From assembly GCA_949987705.1 (NCBI GenBank), contig OX465282.1, forward strand, positions 90,880,070 to 90,944,069: a stretch of 64,000 nucleotides of DNA, in the 5' to 3' direction. The notes beneath the pieces were generated by a model, which saw only the letters and a program-made list of their open reading frames with translations, was not told where the DNA came from and did no database searches. A program made the position numbers and the translations under genes. This document shows, one piece after another, positions 24,255 to 37,747 of the stretch (position 1 is the first letter of the stretch; every line of letters begins with the position of its first letter). Origin of the DNA: Thereva unica (Eukaryota > Arthropoda > Insecta > Diptera > Therevidae).

Positions 24255-24560
24255 GGAAGTATGTGTGTGTGTGTGCGTACGTATGTGGTCATTTTTTCCT
24301 GCACGATATCGCGCGAACCAAAAAAGATAACGACTTCGTTGAGGTGTCGTTAGAAGCGTGAAATATGACCTGAAATGGTTTTTATAACATTTGGCCGAGC
24401 CGTTTTTTTGTTGAAGCGACATAAGTGATTTTTGTACCTGCGCGATATCGCCCGAACCACAAAAGATATCGACTTACTTGAGATGCCGTTCGAAGCGTAT
24501 TAGCGACAATATAATTTGTTTTTGTTTTTTTTGTTTTTTTTTATGTGACAGACTAGAGGC
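24255..24560. repeat. Tandem repeat of about 140 bp, left array
   Basis: Two units with the words CCTGCRCGATATCGC (24298 and 24437) and GACTT(A/C)(G/C)TTGAG. The same unit recurs at 27000-27350. The fold-back copy 2 region lies between, so one array may have been split. Confidence 0.65.
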
Positions 24561-25429
24561 TTATAGGCCTGCAGCGCATCCCATTTTTTCGCTCGAAGTG
24601 ATGGCAATGAGATAACCGGTTGAGACTAATTGCAATCGATAGAGGATGGAAAAATGCATCTACAGTTGATTTTGGCCGAAATTTGGACATGGCCAACATA
24701 TAAAAAAATCATGAAAACGCCTTTTTTTCGTAAGTGCGGTTTGAACGAAATTTTCACTTTATCTCGCCATATCTCAGTTGATATTGCAGATATCAATTTC
24801 AAATTTTAACATAGTCTAGTTTGACTAATTCCCTAAATATAAAACTTTAACCGAACTGGTTACATCATTTGAAAACAAAATGGCGAATGTTTAAAAAATT
24901 TCCAACAGATTCGTGAGTTTTTTTTTCTAATCAAAAAGTTGTGTTATAGATTTTTGAAATTCGCTTTTTTGGCTAAACTACATTGTAGCCAAATCCTTAA
25001 GGCAGTTTTCTGTAAATTTTCAGATCAAAATGTCCTCCGGTTCAAAAGTTACACTAACATTTGTTGACACTCGACATTGTAGAGGTTGCAAAGTACACGA
25101 GTAGCAAAACTACATATAATTTTTTATCGTTAAAATAGAACAAAATTATATGCGTAATTGATCTGCAAATCGGATGGGTTCGGATATTCGCAAGTTTAAG
25201 GTATTTTATCGATTGATACCCTGATTTTTTCGACAGCGTGGTGTAAAATTACTGAATCGTTTGTAGCATCAATTTTAATATCACTTACACTATATCAAAA
25301 AATTGCACATACAGCAGTTGTAATTTGAAATAGAGTCGGTGTTTTTGAAAATAAAAGAAGATAAGTTAACTTAGATTTATTTTATTCTTTCCTTAGAGTT
25401 AGTTCTTATAAATTGCAAAAAAAAAACTG
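24561..25429. other. No recognised gene; spacer next to fold-back copy 2
   Basis: AT-rich sequence without a credible ORF. It may be the internal or left part of fold-back copy 2, but no inverted counterpart is seen. Confidence 0.4.
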
Positions 25430-26815
25430 TTAACGTTCAGGCAATTTTGGTCATAGTTCAAATAAATGTATTTTGAATCTAATGACTCCAACTTTTATAG
25501 GAATAGTTGGTTGTTCATTATTGGTTGATAAAAGTTGAATTTAGAAGCTTTGAAATGATTTTAAATATTTAAACGTTAGCTGCAGCAGGGCGCACCGGGT
25601 CCTAGCTATCCAAAATACAGAAAATAAGCAGTTCATTGCGACACTGCATCTGTGTATGAAAATTCATATCTCGAAAAATGATATGTCAATGGATGGTTTT
25701 TATTGTCGCGATCAACATGTCAGATCCCTAATAGTTTCACATTTTGTTATTTGGATTAAAAAATACCAAAAATTGCCTTTTTCAAACTCCCCTACGGTAT
25801 ATTAAAATGCTTCACCTGATTGCTACTATTGGCTTATGGGTGCAGCATAGGCGCCCCGGGTCCCAGCTAGTTTATATAATAAAAATTGATTCGAACAACC
25901 AGAAATTACTACAGCGCGAAAAGTTAGAAGTGGCCGCTCACCAAGTAAATATTCTACGTAAAAGATGAAATTGCACATGATCCGTGCTGTTGAGACGTCA
26001 ATAACAACTTGTATGTATGTAGTGCAGTAAGTAGTGAACAACAATATTTCTCAAATTCACAGGTATTTAACGAAGGAAAAAGGCTCCGTAATTTAAAAAA
26101 TGTCTTCACTGTTGACGGTCGTACGGTTAATTTTTTTTATTTTTAAATTAGTAAAAAGAATATAAACTTTTATTAAATAGTAGTTTAGAGTCGAAAAATA
26201 ATGAAATAAAAAACTGCGGCAAATAAACTTGTCTTTTCTGCGGTGGAGTTTTTTGTATATAAAATTGAAAAACTCAAATTTTAAATAATAGTGCATAATA
26301 GTACAACTCTTAACGAAGAAAAAGAGCTTCGAAAAAATGTCCTACGAGGTCGAGGAGTTGTAGACGTAAGATTTTACGAAAACGCCTTTTTTCACAAAAA
26401 TCGAAATTTCACCCATATGTTGCAAAATTTCAAGCCAAAAAAAATATGAGTTTTCAGATTGCCAAAAGCAACATTTTTACCAAGCAAAAAGTTTCTAGGT
26501 CGCATCAATAAAGAACAAAAAATAAATGAAAAAGACGCGATTTTTAACGGTTTTTAGCATTTTTCTCTATGTATAAGACACTAACCAATATTTTGTACCA
26601 CATCAATTGAAAGATAATTTTAATACCTATAACTTTCTCATGTAACTTTTTCGGATCTGAGCTCAACTTTTTGTTTTATTCACGAAAAACCGTTTTTTTG
26701 ACTTTTGCGAATTTTTTAGGTTAAGTTCGCCAATGCAGTTCCGTAAAAAAAACACGCTATCTTTCTTCAAATTAAGTGTTCTACACGCCCATTTTTTTCC
26801 TGGACTATTTTCGCG
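25430..26815. mobile_element. Fold-back element copy 2, right arm
   Basis: It matches the reverse complement of 13363-14780 over its length (for example GACGGTCGTACGGTTAA, GTTCGCCAATGCAGTTCCGT). It extends about 45 bp further at the outer end than the right arm of copy 1, to CACGCCCATTTTTTTCCTGG. The partner left arm is absent or lost. No coding capacity. Confidence 0.75.
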
Positions 26816-26999
26816 ACTCTGACGTCGGGGCGTCGAGAACAACTCGCTGGAGTGTTATGCCTCTTGAAACGAGTTGAATCTCATCAATCAACCGATGGCA
26901 TGCGCTTGGTGCAGCGGGGAAGGACTAGGGAAGCCTATGACAGGGGAATCAGGGATGTAAAGAGGGAAGAAGAAAGAAGGAAGGTGAGGTGGGAAAGGC

Positions 27000-27350
27000 G
27001 AAGGAAGGAATTTGAAAAGATTTTTATAATATTCGGTCGGTTTTTGGTTTAAATGACATAAGTGATTTTGCACTATATCGCGCGACCTATAAAAGATATC
27101 GATTTAGTTGAGGTGCGCCGTTCGAAGAGTATTAACCAAAATATGATCTGAAAAGATTTTCATAAAATTCGGTCGAACCGTTTTTTTGTTTAAACGACGT
27201 TCGTAAATTTTGTACCTGCACGATACCGCGTGAGCCAAAAACTATATAGACTTCTTTGAGGTGCCGAGAGAAGAATATTAACGAAAAAAGCCCTGAAAAA
27301 ATTTCACAACATTCGGTCGACTCTTCTTTTACTTAAATGAAAAAACTTCG
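27000..27350. repeat. Tandem repeat of about 140-148 bp, right array
   Basis: About 2.5 units with TTCGGTCGAACCG, TTTAAACGAC and CTGCACGATACCGCG words, as in 24255-24560. Confidence 0.65.
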
Positions 27351-27591
27351 GCTGTGTCAGAAAAAAGTCCTTAAATAGATAAGTTTTGCAAATATATAAA
27401 ATAAACTCGATAGAATGAGACCCGTTCTAAACGAAGTGATCTTTTGACGTGACAACGTCTAATAAAACGGTTAGCCGGGATGCCCAAGCGACAAAGTGTC
27501 GCATAACCGTGTGAGTGGGCGTGGCTTACGCTGCATGTAGTAGTGTCAACGAGTGGCGTGACTGACGCTGTATGTAGTAGTGGCTGTCATT

Positions 27592-28019
27592 AGCCGTGTT
27601 TTTTTAATGAACTATATAGTTCTTCCATCGAGTTCATTAAAAAAACGACAAGGTAAATTTCATGAAGCGCCTACTTCGATGCTTAAAAATTTCAAAATTA
27701 AACGGAAGTTAAGAGTTATTTTTTACACTGTTACACGAAATCCTCGCTAGAAAATAATAAATATGTTTCTAAAAAATCAATTATTTGTTATAAATTTGCT
27801 CTCATCACTTTCCTGTTGTTTTTATTTTTAGATTACGTCTTTCCGACCCCCGAAAGTATACAACATGCCAACCCCCGAAACAACATGCCAAACCCCGAAA
27901 GTATGAAATATGCAAATTAAGAAATTTCCCAAAACCTCGATAGAAACCGCGATAAAACCTGGGTTTTGAGATTTGTATGGGGAAGAACTATGTATATAGT
28001 TCATTAAAAAAACACGGCT
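27592..28019. mobile_element. MITE, 428 bp, TIR AGCCGTGTTTTTTTAATGAA, TSD ATT
   Basis: Inverted ends of about 35 bp (continuing CTATATAGTTCTTCC) with ATT at 27589-27591 and 28020-28022. The ATT duplication matches that of the MITE at 11012-11495. No ORF. It is inserted between a segment with GACGTGACAACGTC (27457) and a segment with GTCACGTGAT (28134). Confidence 0.82.
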
Positions 28020-28022
28020 ATT

Positions 28023-29046
28023 GTTACATTTGAGAACGAATAAAAAAATAAAAATACTGCAAAATTATATGTATATTGTGTTTATTATATATTGCATGTA
28101 ATGCATAACAGATAACGAGCAACATGGTAGTTGTCACGTGATAATCGCCACAGCGCGAAGCGCCGTGGCCCGGGGCACCGTTTTTTTTGGGTTCTGCACA
28201 GCGATAGCCTTCCAACAAAACATCACTTATCAAAAACCGACAACCTTTAAAAATCTTTCAAAAATTTCGTTACCCTTTACAAATTAGAACTTAAAATAGA
28301 ATTGCTTTCTACGTGTGATACAGTTTCAGGAAATTGCGGTTCATACCGGGATTTGCAGTAGTTACCGCAATTTTTTTTTTAAGTGTGACAAGTACTTTAC
28401 ATTGATCAGTTTTGCTAATATCCCCGGAAAGCTTTGGAATTTCCAAATGAAGTCATTTGCTTCCCAATTTATCAACGGCGCCGGAGCTTCAACACGCTCA
28501 ATACGAATTCGAACACCCGCTTTAGTGTAGCGAAGGAAATACGGAAGAAATGCTTCTTTGCTAACGTTCAGGAAAACCAAATTCTCTAGAAAAATCTTGT
28601 AGATTTGCAGCTATTATAGTTATTTAAACTAGCTTCTCTCAGGACTGCTTTGTCACCATTTCTGAAACTAGTCAATTTCCCACTAGTGCTATATGTATAA
28701 CTATTTTGAAAGAAGTCAGTTTATTCGTAATTCGTGTGGACCGAAAGGGTCAAACCCACATCCCAACTAGTTTTTAAATTGTTTTTAGTGAGTAGAACAT
28801 GTTAAAAGAAGTTAAGGAATATTGGTTGTACACTTCTCCTAAAAACCAACCCCTAAAAACAGAAAATTCCGGTTTTGACTAATAGCTCCTAAACGGCAAG
28901 AAGTATCAAAAAATAATTTATCGATAGCTTTCCTTCTTCTTGCTCAAGCCGTCAACTGGATCAGACGCAATTTCATAACAAGGGGTTTTCCGTAATTATA
29001 AATATTATAATTATTACATACATTTGTTATTTAATATTAATAATAT
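28023..29046. other. No recognised gene
   Basis: Short ORFs on both strands only, without recognisable motifs. The 3' part may be the 5' flank of the Helitron whose coding sequence begins next. Confidence 0.4.
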
Positions 29047-29229
29047 TTGAGATTCGAGAGAAGCAAAGCATTTTCAGTGCAATATAAGAAAATACAACTC
29101 ATGCTTCCAAATGACGTCTTTATGCCAACATTTAAAGTTCAAGGTCAAGTATATCATCGTATCGGAAGTCTACACTCTCTACAAGATGCAAAGCCTAAAT
29201 GCTTGCAAATTTATTTTGTGGGTGATAAT

Positions 29230-32200
29230 GGCCTTCCATACACGAGGGATCATGGTTCTGGAACCAAAAGCTTTGCTGCAAGTTTTCTGAAAATACACGG
29301 AGCAATAGGAAGGAAGCAGCTTTTGTGTTGCTACGCGATGATTGTTTGGCTTAGTGAGATGTCAAATTTTTTGACTCTGGTCGGGTATTTATTTAAATTA
29401 GCTCATTATTTATGATTAATAATTAATTAATTTAATATAATAATGGATAAAAATAGTGTGTTGTTTATTTCAGCTGCAGCTGCAGCGGTAGCATATTTTT
29501 TCAGTTTTAATTGTTGACAGTTTGGAAGTTTATTATTTTTAACTCCATGGCAACGTATTTATTCTTATTTGTGTGAGTGCGTGCTTTCCGTGTTCGCAGG
29601 TCGAAAGCAGGAGCACAAAAGTCTCCACCGGAGCACGAAACTCTCCACATATTTCATCTCCGCACGCCTCCCTTGCCCAAAAAAAATGAGTGTGCGTAGG
29701 ACCACACTTTAGAAGTGTTAACTTCTATGGCTAGTCTATATTTCCAAATCAATCTTAATACAGGACGATAAGGATTAATATATTTTATTTATGAATATTC
29801 TGTTAAAGTTTATTTAATTGCTACTTATATGCACTCACTCCAAAATGTGTTGCAATGTTTTGGAAATTAAACTATTTGTCTTAAACTTATCACACAAAGA
29901 TCGGACGATGGATGACTGGGATAATGTAGTTTTTAGTAAAAATAGTAGCTAATATATACCTAGTAATAAATACATAGTGCATAGTTCATAGGAAATATGT
30001 AGTACATAGTACACAGTACATATCGTCGGGTTGATGCAATAGTCACGAAACAGAAATTTTTGCTATTTTAAACATTGTGCAAATATGCAAAAAAGTCATA
30101 TTATATTCAGCCAAAGTCACGGATCTAAATTTTTATGGGAATCTACTGGATTCAATTTGAATTTTTTCAGAACCAGTAAAATAAGTAAAATTAAGCGATT
30201 TATATTTATATCATAAACATAAATTCAAATATATGTTTATACATTAAAGATCAGAAACTTAATGGCTGAGATAACTGATATAATTAACAAAGAAAACGAG
30301 CAGCTACGAAGTTTTTCAACACGCTTTTTGCGCGAAATCAAACGCTTGGTCATCAAACCCATTCTCCTCTGCATTACTTATAAGTCATTACAGAAAACAC
30401 TAATTAAAGAAGTACTTCCAAATCTACTTCCCACAGTAAATACTTGCGATTTTCCCTACTGGGATACTGCCCCAGATATGTACGTAAAATACAGACGTGC
30501 AGTCGAATAGGCGAAACGCCGAAACGTATTCCATGCCGCCGAAAGCGATTAATCCAAGCAAAATATTTAAATATTGCAGCCATTTAGCTGGCTAGAGCAT
30601 GGCAACTTTTGGTCGGGGTACAGAAACAGACAGCAGCGATGGTCACGCGCATTTTTGGTTCGCACCCGTTTCTGGGCACTTGTGCCTATGCAGCTGGCTA
30701 GAGCATGGAAACTTTCGGTTGAGCTCCACTTACAAACAGCAGCGTATTATTATATGTGTGCGAGCAAGTCCCTCTCAACTACAGGCCATGCAGTTTTATC
30801 TGGCACTAATACAACCATAGCTGAGAATAGTCCCAAAATTTGACAGTTGCTGAGAATTTAATGGCGCAGAGTACGTTCGCGAGTGTTTTCGTTATAGTTT
30901 TGTGGTAAAAAGTGGTAAATTATTGAAATTTATCGCTTTAAACCATACAAGGATTATCAGTGATTATTTCTTTAGTGATTTAATAAAAAAAAAATATAAA
31001 AAAAATAGTGATTTAGTGTATTTTTGGTGTCTTAATTGTTAAGGTGATCAATTTATTTTACATTCGCGGTGTTTTTTTTCGTGTATATTAAGGGAAAATA
31101 TGCTGAATATTTAATTAAAAGTGATTTTAAAGTCATTAATTAATTTATTTTGCAATTATTACTAAACATATAAGTACAGGAAAGTGCGAATGGAAAAGTA
31201 AATAAGAGAAGTGTTTTTCGGCACCTATATTTTTAATAATAATATCATAATATATGTATTAATCACTTTAAAATCACTTTTAATTCCATAACTACCCAAA
31301 AAATTAAATATTCAACATTTTTTTCGTAAATAAACATGAAAAAACACCGTGAATGTGAAAAAAAGTTTATCGCCTTAACAATTTGAACACTTAAACACAC
31401 TTAATCACCAAATTTGTTTTATTTTTTTTAATGAAATCACTAAAAAACTATTCACTGATAAATCCAAGTGCAGTTAAAAGTGTTAAAATACAATATTTTA
31501 TCACTTTTTACTGCAAAAATAAACACAAAAATTCTGCGCGTACGGCTTCCGCGCCATGTTACTCCGGTGTGCGGTGACTTTTGGGACTATTACCACCACC
31601 ACGAAAAATTCATCTACGAGGCCTGTAGTTGAGAGGGCCTTGGTGCGAGGCAAAATAGCTCGCGCTTGGTGAGAGGGAATGGGTTTGAATGTTGCAATGC
31701 AGAAGCTGCTCTCAGCATTCGTTTTATATTCTCGCGCCGCTCTCAAAATTCATGTCATATTCTCGCACGCCATCGCTGCTGTCTGTTACTGGACCTTGAC
31801 TAAAAGTGCCCCAGATATGTAATTAAAATTTGGTCGAGCTAGAGCAACAGACAGCAGCGAATGTGTGCGAGAGGATGAAATGAATGCTAAGAGCGGCGTC
31901 TGCATTGCGAAAATATGAAATGAATGCTGAGAGCAGCTTCTGCACAAAGTCTAGTAATAACAAGTCTTTCATCTTCATACAAAAATTTCCGACCGTTGAT
32001 TGTGTGCGTGCATATATGAACATCACTGCTGAGCAAAACTCAACGCATACTTCGTGAACTCGGCCAGACAAAGCCAGATTCTCTCTTTACGATTAAGTAT
32101 GAAGAACAGAAAAGGAAAGAAAATTGAATCAGTCTTTTTATTTCATAAATCAAAACAAACGAGCAAATATGCACCAATAGGTACATCCCACTGACATATA

Positions 32201-33103
32201 GTAATGGACTGCTAAATGAGCAAAATCCCATACAAAAAAATGGCACCAAAAACTATTCCTGCCTCGCTCCCACGTTAAATCCCAATGAACTGTAATCGTC
32301 AGCGCATGTCAGCGATATAAACATAATTACAAAAAAATAGACAGGTATATTTTTCGTTCTTCTGTCTCACTCTTGAGCTATTTTGAAAACTTCGTTAAAC
32401 AGGGGAATAACCGTCACGGTTTTGGAATAAATACATTTATTTAATGAAAAAACTGCTAATAAATAAAAATGAGTGATGGAAATTTGTTTCCGTTAATTAT
32501 AACAAACATCTTATCACTTATTTTCTCCTAAATTCGAAGACAATTTTTTTTTTGCATAAAAAAGGTTTTCTATTTCTGGAGAAAAATGGTGCCATTCAGC
32601 ATCGTCAATCAGCAGTCCATTACTATATGTCAGTGGTACATCCCCATATAAACTCATAAAATTTTCCGACTTATGGTTGTATTCCAGCGCGTATAAAAAT
32701 GTTGCATTCTCTCTCTGATAGCCTGACATCGTCATTTGAAAAACTTGTGCATGTAGCTGTTCGCCTTTCACTCATTAACTATATGAAGATGAAAGACTTG
32801 TTAATTTCTAGACTTTGCTTCAACATTCAAACCCATTCCCTCTCACCAAGCGCGGGCTATTTTGCCTCGCACACATATAATTATACGCTGCTGTTTGTAA
32901 GTGGAGCTCAACCGAAAGTTTCCATGCTCTAGCCAGCTTCAAAGGCACAAGTGCCCAGAAACGAGTGAGCAACAAAATGCGCGTGTCGCTATCATTGCAG
33001 CAAGTGTCCAGAAACGGGTGTAGCAACAAAGTGCGCGCCTAAAGAAGTTAACACTTCAAAAATCTATTGCTCCGGAACCATGCTCCCTCGTGTATGAATG
33101 GCC
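29230..33103. mobile_element. TIR element of 3874 bp inside the Helitron, TSD AAT
   Basis: Terminal repeats GGCCTTCCATACACGAGGGA (left) and GGCCATTCATACACGAGGGA (right, read inward) continue with CATGGTTC(T/C)GGA. AAT flanks both sides (29227-29229, 33104-33106). The interior has further inverted segments: 30570-30770 against 32840-33010, and 30890-31140 against 31250-31480. Only one small ORF was noted (30262-30510), so it looks non-autonomous. The family is not recognised. Confidence 0.75.
30262..30510 (+). CDS. Small hypothetical ORF, 82 aa, within the 3.9-kb TIR element
   Basis: ATG at 30262 opens an 82-residue frame, lysine- and arginine-rich in its first half (FLREIKRLVIKP) and ending DTAPDMYVKYRRAVE. 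No family recognised and no signal or membrane segment seen. It may be a remnant of a transposase N-terminus or chance. Confidence 0.2.
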   Translation: MAEITDIINKENEQLRSFSTRFLREIKRLVIKPILLCITYKSLQKTLIKEVLPNLLPTVNTCDFPYWDTAPDMYVKYRRAVE

Positions 33104-36100
33104 AATGAACAACAGGCTGGACAGCGTTGCAGAAATGTGCCGCAAACAAAAGGAAGCATGGTACTTCAATTACAGGAAATGCTTCATAGTCATAACAACT
33201 ACGTCCGCAGTTTCAAATTAGCCATGGATAAAATGAGACCAGAAATGAAATTGGTAATTTTGGCGACAAAACACCTTCCAATTGCACCAGAAGTGGCTGT
33301 AATCATGGCAGGAGAACAAACATGGATCAAGAGACATTATTCTACAAGAAAGGAATGGCACCATCAAGAGAATTCCCGATATATATAGATCGTATAATGC
33401 GCTACAGTATACGCACATATTTTCGCAAGGCGAGGATGGCTATAATTTTGGTTTGAGACAAACGAATCCAATCACAAAATAACAAGATTTCTGCAATGGA
33501 CTTCTATGCGTTCAGGATCATGTTACACGTTTCAAGTTTTAAAATTTTAAACTGCGAAGCAAAGATCTGTTCCATCAATACATAGGGGTCATGTATGCTA
33601 AAATTGAATCGCAACGGCTCAGATACATCCGATTACAGGACTCTTAGAGTGGAGCAGTATGCACATTTGCAGGATGCTGTAATAAATGATAGAAATGTTT
33701 CTGGCATCGGACAGTTGATAATCCTGCCTTCTAGCTTTACTAGGGGTCCCAGATACACGCATACTCAAGACACCATGGGCTATGTAAGAAACTATGGCAG
33801 GCCAGACCTCTTTATAATATTTACTTGCAACCCCAATTGGATAGAGATACAGGAAGAGCTTTTTCAGAATCAGAGACCACAGGATCGTCATGATTTGTTA
33901 GCACGAGTTTTTCATCAAAAGCAAAAAGCACTTATGAATCTCTTAACCAAGGCAAAGGTTTTCGCTGATGTGCGATGCCACAAGTACACTATAGATGTAG
34001 GATGTGGGGTAAAAAGAATTCAACTTTAAAAAAAAATTGTAAAATAAAAAGATTTCTTCAAAAAACAAGAACTTTTATTATAGAGATTTAAAATTTGCAG
34101 CCTTGATGGTGCATGTCCAAAACGAGAATGAGTTCTTGTGGCTTTTCTCCTGCCTGCTTGCTCTCGTCGTTTTTCTGTCGTTGGCCAGTACAGTTAATTC
34201 CCTCTCACAAGCAATTATAATTGTTATAATTGTATAGTTATGTCGTAGTGGCGATAATTCAATCCTACATAGATGTACAAAAGAGAGGACCTCCCCGTGC
34301 TCACGTTCTACTTTGGCTAAAAGACACGTTCCATGTTAACACGGTGGATAACTTCATCAGTGCAGAAATCCCTGATCCACCTGAAGACCTCCAACTATTT
34401 ACCATTGTGACAAAACAGATGGTACACGGCCTCTGCGGATCTATAAACCCCTCCTCCCCGTGCATTAAAAATGGAAAATGCACAAAACGATACCCGCGGG
34501 GTTTAGTGAAAGATACACAAACTGGAAAGGGTGAATACCCACTCTATCGTTGAAGATCACCGCAAGACGGAGGATTTTGTGCTTATATCAACTTCAAAGG
34601 AAGAGAAATTTCTGTGAACAATACGTGGATCGTTCCGTATTGTCCTTTATTAACTAAAATTTTCAACACCCATATCAACGTGGAGTTCTGCAATTGAGTT
34701 AAATCAATCAAGTACGTTTCTAAATATGTGAACAAAGGATCTGATATGGCTGTATTTGAAGTGGCCGGAGGAGATAACAACCTTAATGAAGCTCATCAAT
34801 ATGAAGTGGGAAGATACATCAGTAGCAATGAAGCTGTATGGAGAAAACTCAACTTTCCTATTCATGAGGGTGACTGTGGTTCATCTAAGCGTCCACCTTG
34901 AAAATGGGCAGAGACTATTTCACAACAGAAAATGCAGTTTAACCGCCCAAAGTCCCTCAAGACACAACGCTGACAGCCCTCTTTAAACTTTGCACCAGAG
35001 ATGAGTCTGCACGTACTCTACTCTACAATCAAATTCCAAATTATTACCTTGGAACAGCAGGAATAAAACATGGAATCGTCGAAAACAAGGACAAGTGGTG
35101 CCAGAGCAGCCCAATATACGATCTTCCGATGCACTTGGCCGCATTCACACTGTTCATCCAAACAACTCCGAATGCTTCCTTCCGTTTAGTCTTGCCGTCT
35201 TAGACGACTTCTTGAGGATGATGATCATTGGAACAAAGCATTAGAAGAAGCAGCTTCATCTCGAGCTCCTTGGATGTTATGGAACCAGTTTGCCGTTATA
35301 CTACAAACATGCTAGGTGTTCGATCCGCAACAGTTACGGATGAACCACAGGGAGAGCCTGTCTGAAGACATTTGCCCGAAGCACGCGTACAACAACAAAA
35401 TATGTATTTGGATTACAGTTGCGACATCTTTAACAAAGCTCTAATCTACCTCGAGGACAAGATAATATTGTTAGGCGGAACAAATCTCTGAAGCCTTGGA
35501 CTTCTACAACCTATTCGAAGACATGATTCAATTAGACCTCATGAGAACAAACTATGCCATAGATGTTTTAATCGCATACATAGAAGAGAATGAGCCCAAA
35601 TTGGTCAAAAGGAAGAGTACGACAAAATTGCAAGGGCAGTTTTTGGTCGACAGGATATCTTTTTTTTTTTTGGGTGCTCCTGGTGGAACAGGAAAGACAT
35701 TTCTCATAAACCTACTTTTGGCTAAAGTCCGACAGACCAATGAAATTGTTGTGGCTTTTTCGGTTATTGCCGCAACTTTATTGACAGGAGGAAGAACGCC
35801 TCACTCTGCCTTCAAATTACCATTGAATCTGACAAGTGCTGAGACTCCAACATTTCGGAAAATTCGAGAAAGGCAAAGGTTCTTCGGAATTGCAAGCTCA
35901 TTGTCTGGGATAAATATACTATGCGCACAAGGCTGCATTCGAAACACTTGATGTCGCCTTGAGAGACATGAGAGGTAAAGATGACGTCATGGGGGGAGTC
36001 ACCTTCGCCTTGGTTGGAGACTTTCGATAGCCACTTCCAGTTATACCCCGTGGAGTTAGATTAGATGAAATGCAGGCCTGTTTAAAATCTTCATACATTT

Positions 36101-36692
36101 GGAATGGCATTCATAAACTTGCATTATCAACAAACATTCGAGTTTATGTAAACGGTGATCCCTATGCCCAGCAATTTGCAGACAATTTACTTCAACTAGG
36201 AAATGGAGCTGTGCCGTCACATAATCCAGATGGATCTATAGAATTAGGACATATTGGAAGAATTGTGAAGGCACCACAAGAGACACATGCAGTGTTTCCA
36301 AATGTGGCAGAACACTCCACCAATCATGCTTGGCTGTGTGAGAGAGCAATTCCTTCCCCAAGAAACGAAGATGTCAACTCTATCAATAAACAACTTTTAC
36401 AGGATTTACCCGGAGTACCCTCTCTCATATTTTGGAGCTGAAGATTGTTGTACCAATTATGCTACTTATGAATGTACACCCTTTTTCTCTATGCAATGGT
36501 ACACGACTCTCTGTTAAGACACAGATGCGAAACATTATTGAAGCTACTTTTATGACTGAACATGCCGCAGGTGAAGATGTATTTATTCCTAGAATCCCAA
36601 TCATACCTACAGGCATTCCGTTTCAGTTTAAACGTCTTCAGTTCCCTGTGCGTTTGAATTTCGCCAAGAGCATAACAAGTCTAATTAACTAG

Positions 36693-36798
36693 TGGACTTT
36701 CTTCTTTGCGCCCCTTCTGTTCAGGATCATATTAGTGTTAGTAGTATCGCCACGCTAAAACATAACACACGCACACACATCTCATGGTCATCTCAAGC
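36693..36798. other. Possible 3' end region of the Helitron
   Basis: Short sequence between the end of the helicase frame and the MITE. No Helitron 3' hairpin followed by CTRR could be fixed. Confidence 0.3.
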
Positions 36799-37192
36799 CG
36801 AAATGAAAAAAAAAAAAAATTTTTAAAAACCGACTTCAGAAAAAAACCCGCGATGCACAAAAAAGGATGAAATAATTGTTTGTAATTCTTAACAACATCA
36901 ATCCAATAAGAATGGATCTAGAAAGAAGAATCACTTTTGAAGACGGTGCTAACACATGTGGGTGATATATTAAGGGCATAAGCCTAACAAAGAAATGTAA
37001 ACAATTGCCGAAGCAAGAGTTAGTGCAATCAAAGTCAACTACTACCTGGCACCGTCTTCAAAAGTGATTCTTCTTTCTAGATCCATTCTTATTGGATTGA
37101 TGTTGTTAAGAATTACAAACAATTATTCCATCCTTTATTGTGCATCGCGGGTTTTTTTCTGAAGTCGGTTTTTAAAATTTTTTTTTATTTCG
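36799..37192. mobile_element. Fold-back MITE with ACCGACTTCAG arms
   Basis: Arms 36799-36949 and 37049-37192 are inverted copies of about 145-150 bp, including AACCGACTTCAG, CCCGCGATGCAC and GATCCATTCTTATTGGATTG. The same AACCGACTTC word recurs inverted at about 38247, so a larger element of about 1.45 kb (36799-38265) may exist. Confidence 0.8.
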
Positions 37193-37230
37193 TGCTTTTT
37201 AGTCCATTCATTTTTTAATATTACCTGTCA

Positions 37231-37450
37231 TTGCAAGGAGCCTACGTTTTTACGACGCCATATAGCGAAGTGTATTCTACTTGTCACACCTTTTCATTTG
37301 ATACCCATGTCTGGGGTCGGGGAGCGCAATTGCAAAATTTGATTGCAGATTGTATTGTCATGCGAACTATACGTATGTGCAAAATTTGCAGTTGATCGGT
37401 TATATGGAACTGGGTCAAAATCAAGTTGCAAGATTTGTTTACACTATACA
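37231..37450 (+). repeat. Diverged monomer of the CATTTGATACCC repeat
   Basis: ACGCCATATAGCGAAGTGTA, TCATTTGATACCCATGTCTG and GTGCAAAATTTGCAG follow the order of the 269-bp tandem unit of 55.8-57.5 kb, at lower similarity. Confidence 0.75.
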
Positions 37451-37747
37451 CACATACAGATCAAGATAATATAAGGCATATAAAAAGTTAAGTTGCCATT
37501 GATACCGGGGAAATTAAATGTAAACAATAAACTTCTTTGATTCTTCATCCACGTCATGGTATATTTATTTATTCGATATAAACAATAGTTTTTTGAGCTG
37601 CAAATTTCGCCATAATTTCGTTCTTATCGGCTTTTGTTCTGGAAGCAAATTTACAGACGCATTCACATCGAAAACTTGTTTAATATGGAACAAAATTCCC
37701 CGAAGGAAATTAAAAAATAATTATTTTGTCGATATATAGAAAGAAAA

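Larger units (their letters stand above)
29047..36692 (+). pseudogene. Helitron Rep-helicase gene, decayed, split by a TIR element
   Basis: 29047-29229 encodes VFMPTFKVQGQVYHRIGSL, then LQIYFVGDN, typical of the Helitron N-terminal region. Removing 29230-33103 plus one AAT rejoins the frame to EQQAGQRC at 33107. Then come ALQYTHIFSQGEDGYNF, LFHQYIGVMYAKIESQRL, YGRPDLFIIFTCNPNW and the Rep motif region KRGPPRAHVLLW (34290; the first His of the usual HxH is Arg). KYVSKYVNKG near 34710 holds the two Rep tyrosines. Helicase Walker A GAPGGTGKTF lies at 35672-35705, then VGDFR, and VRLNFAKS near 36650. Many frameshifts and stops show it is dead. Helitrons move by rolling-circle replication using Rep nicking and helicase unwinding. 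Confidence 0.8.

Noticed and set aside
28315..28580. Overlapping 71- and 72-codon frames on both strands
   Set aside because: No motif, no splice or context support; probably chance frames.
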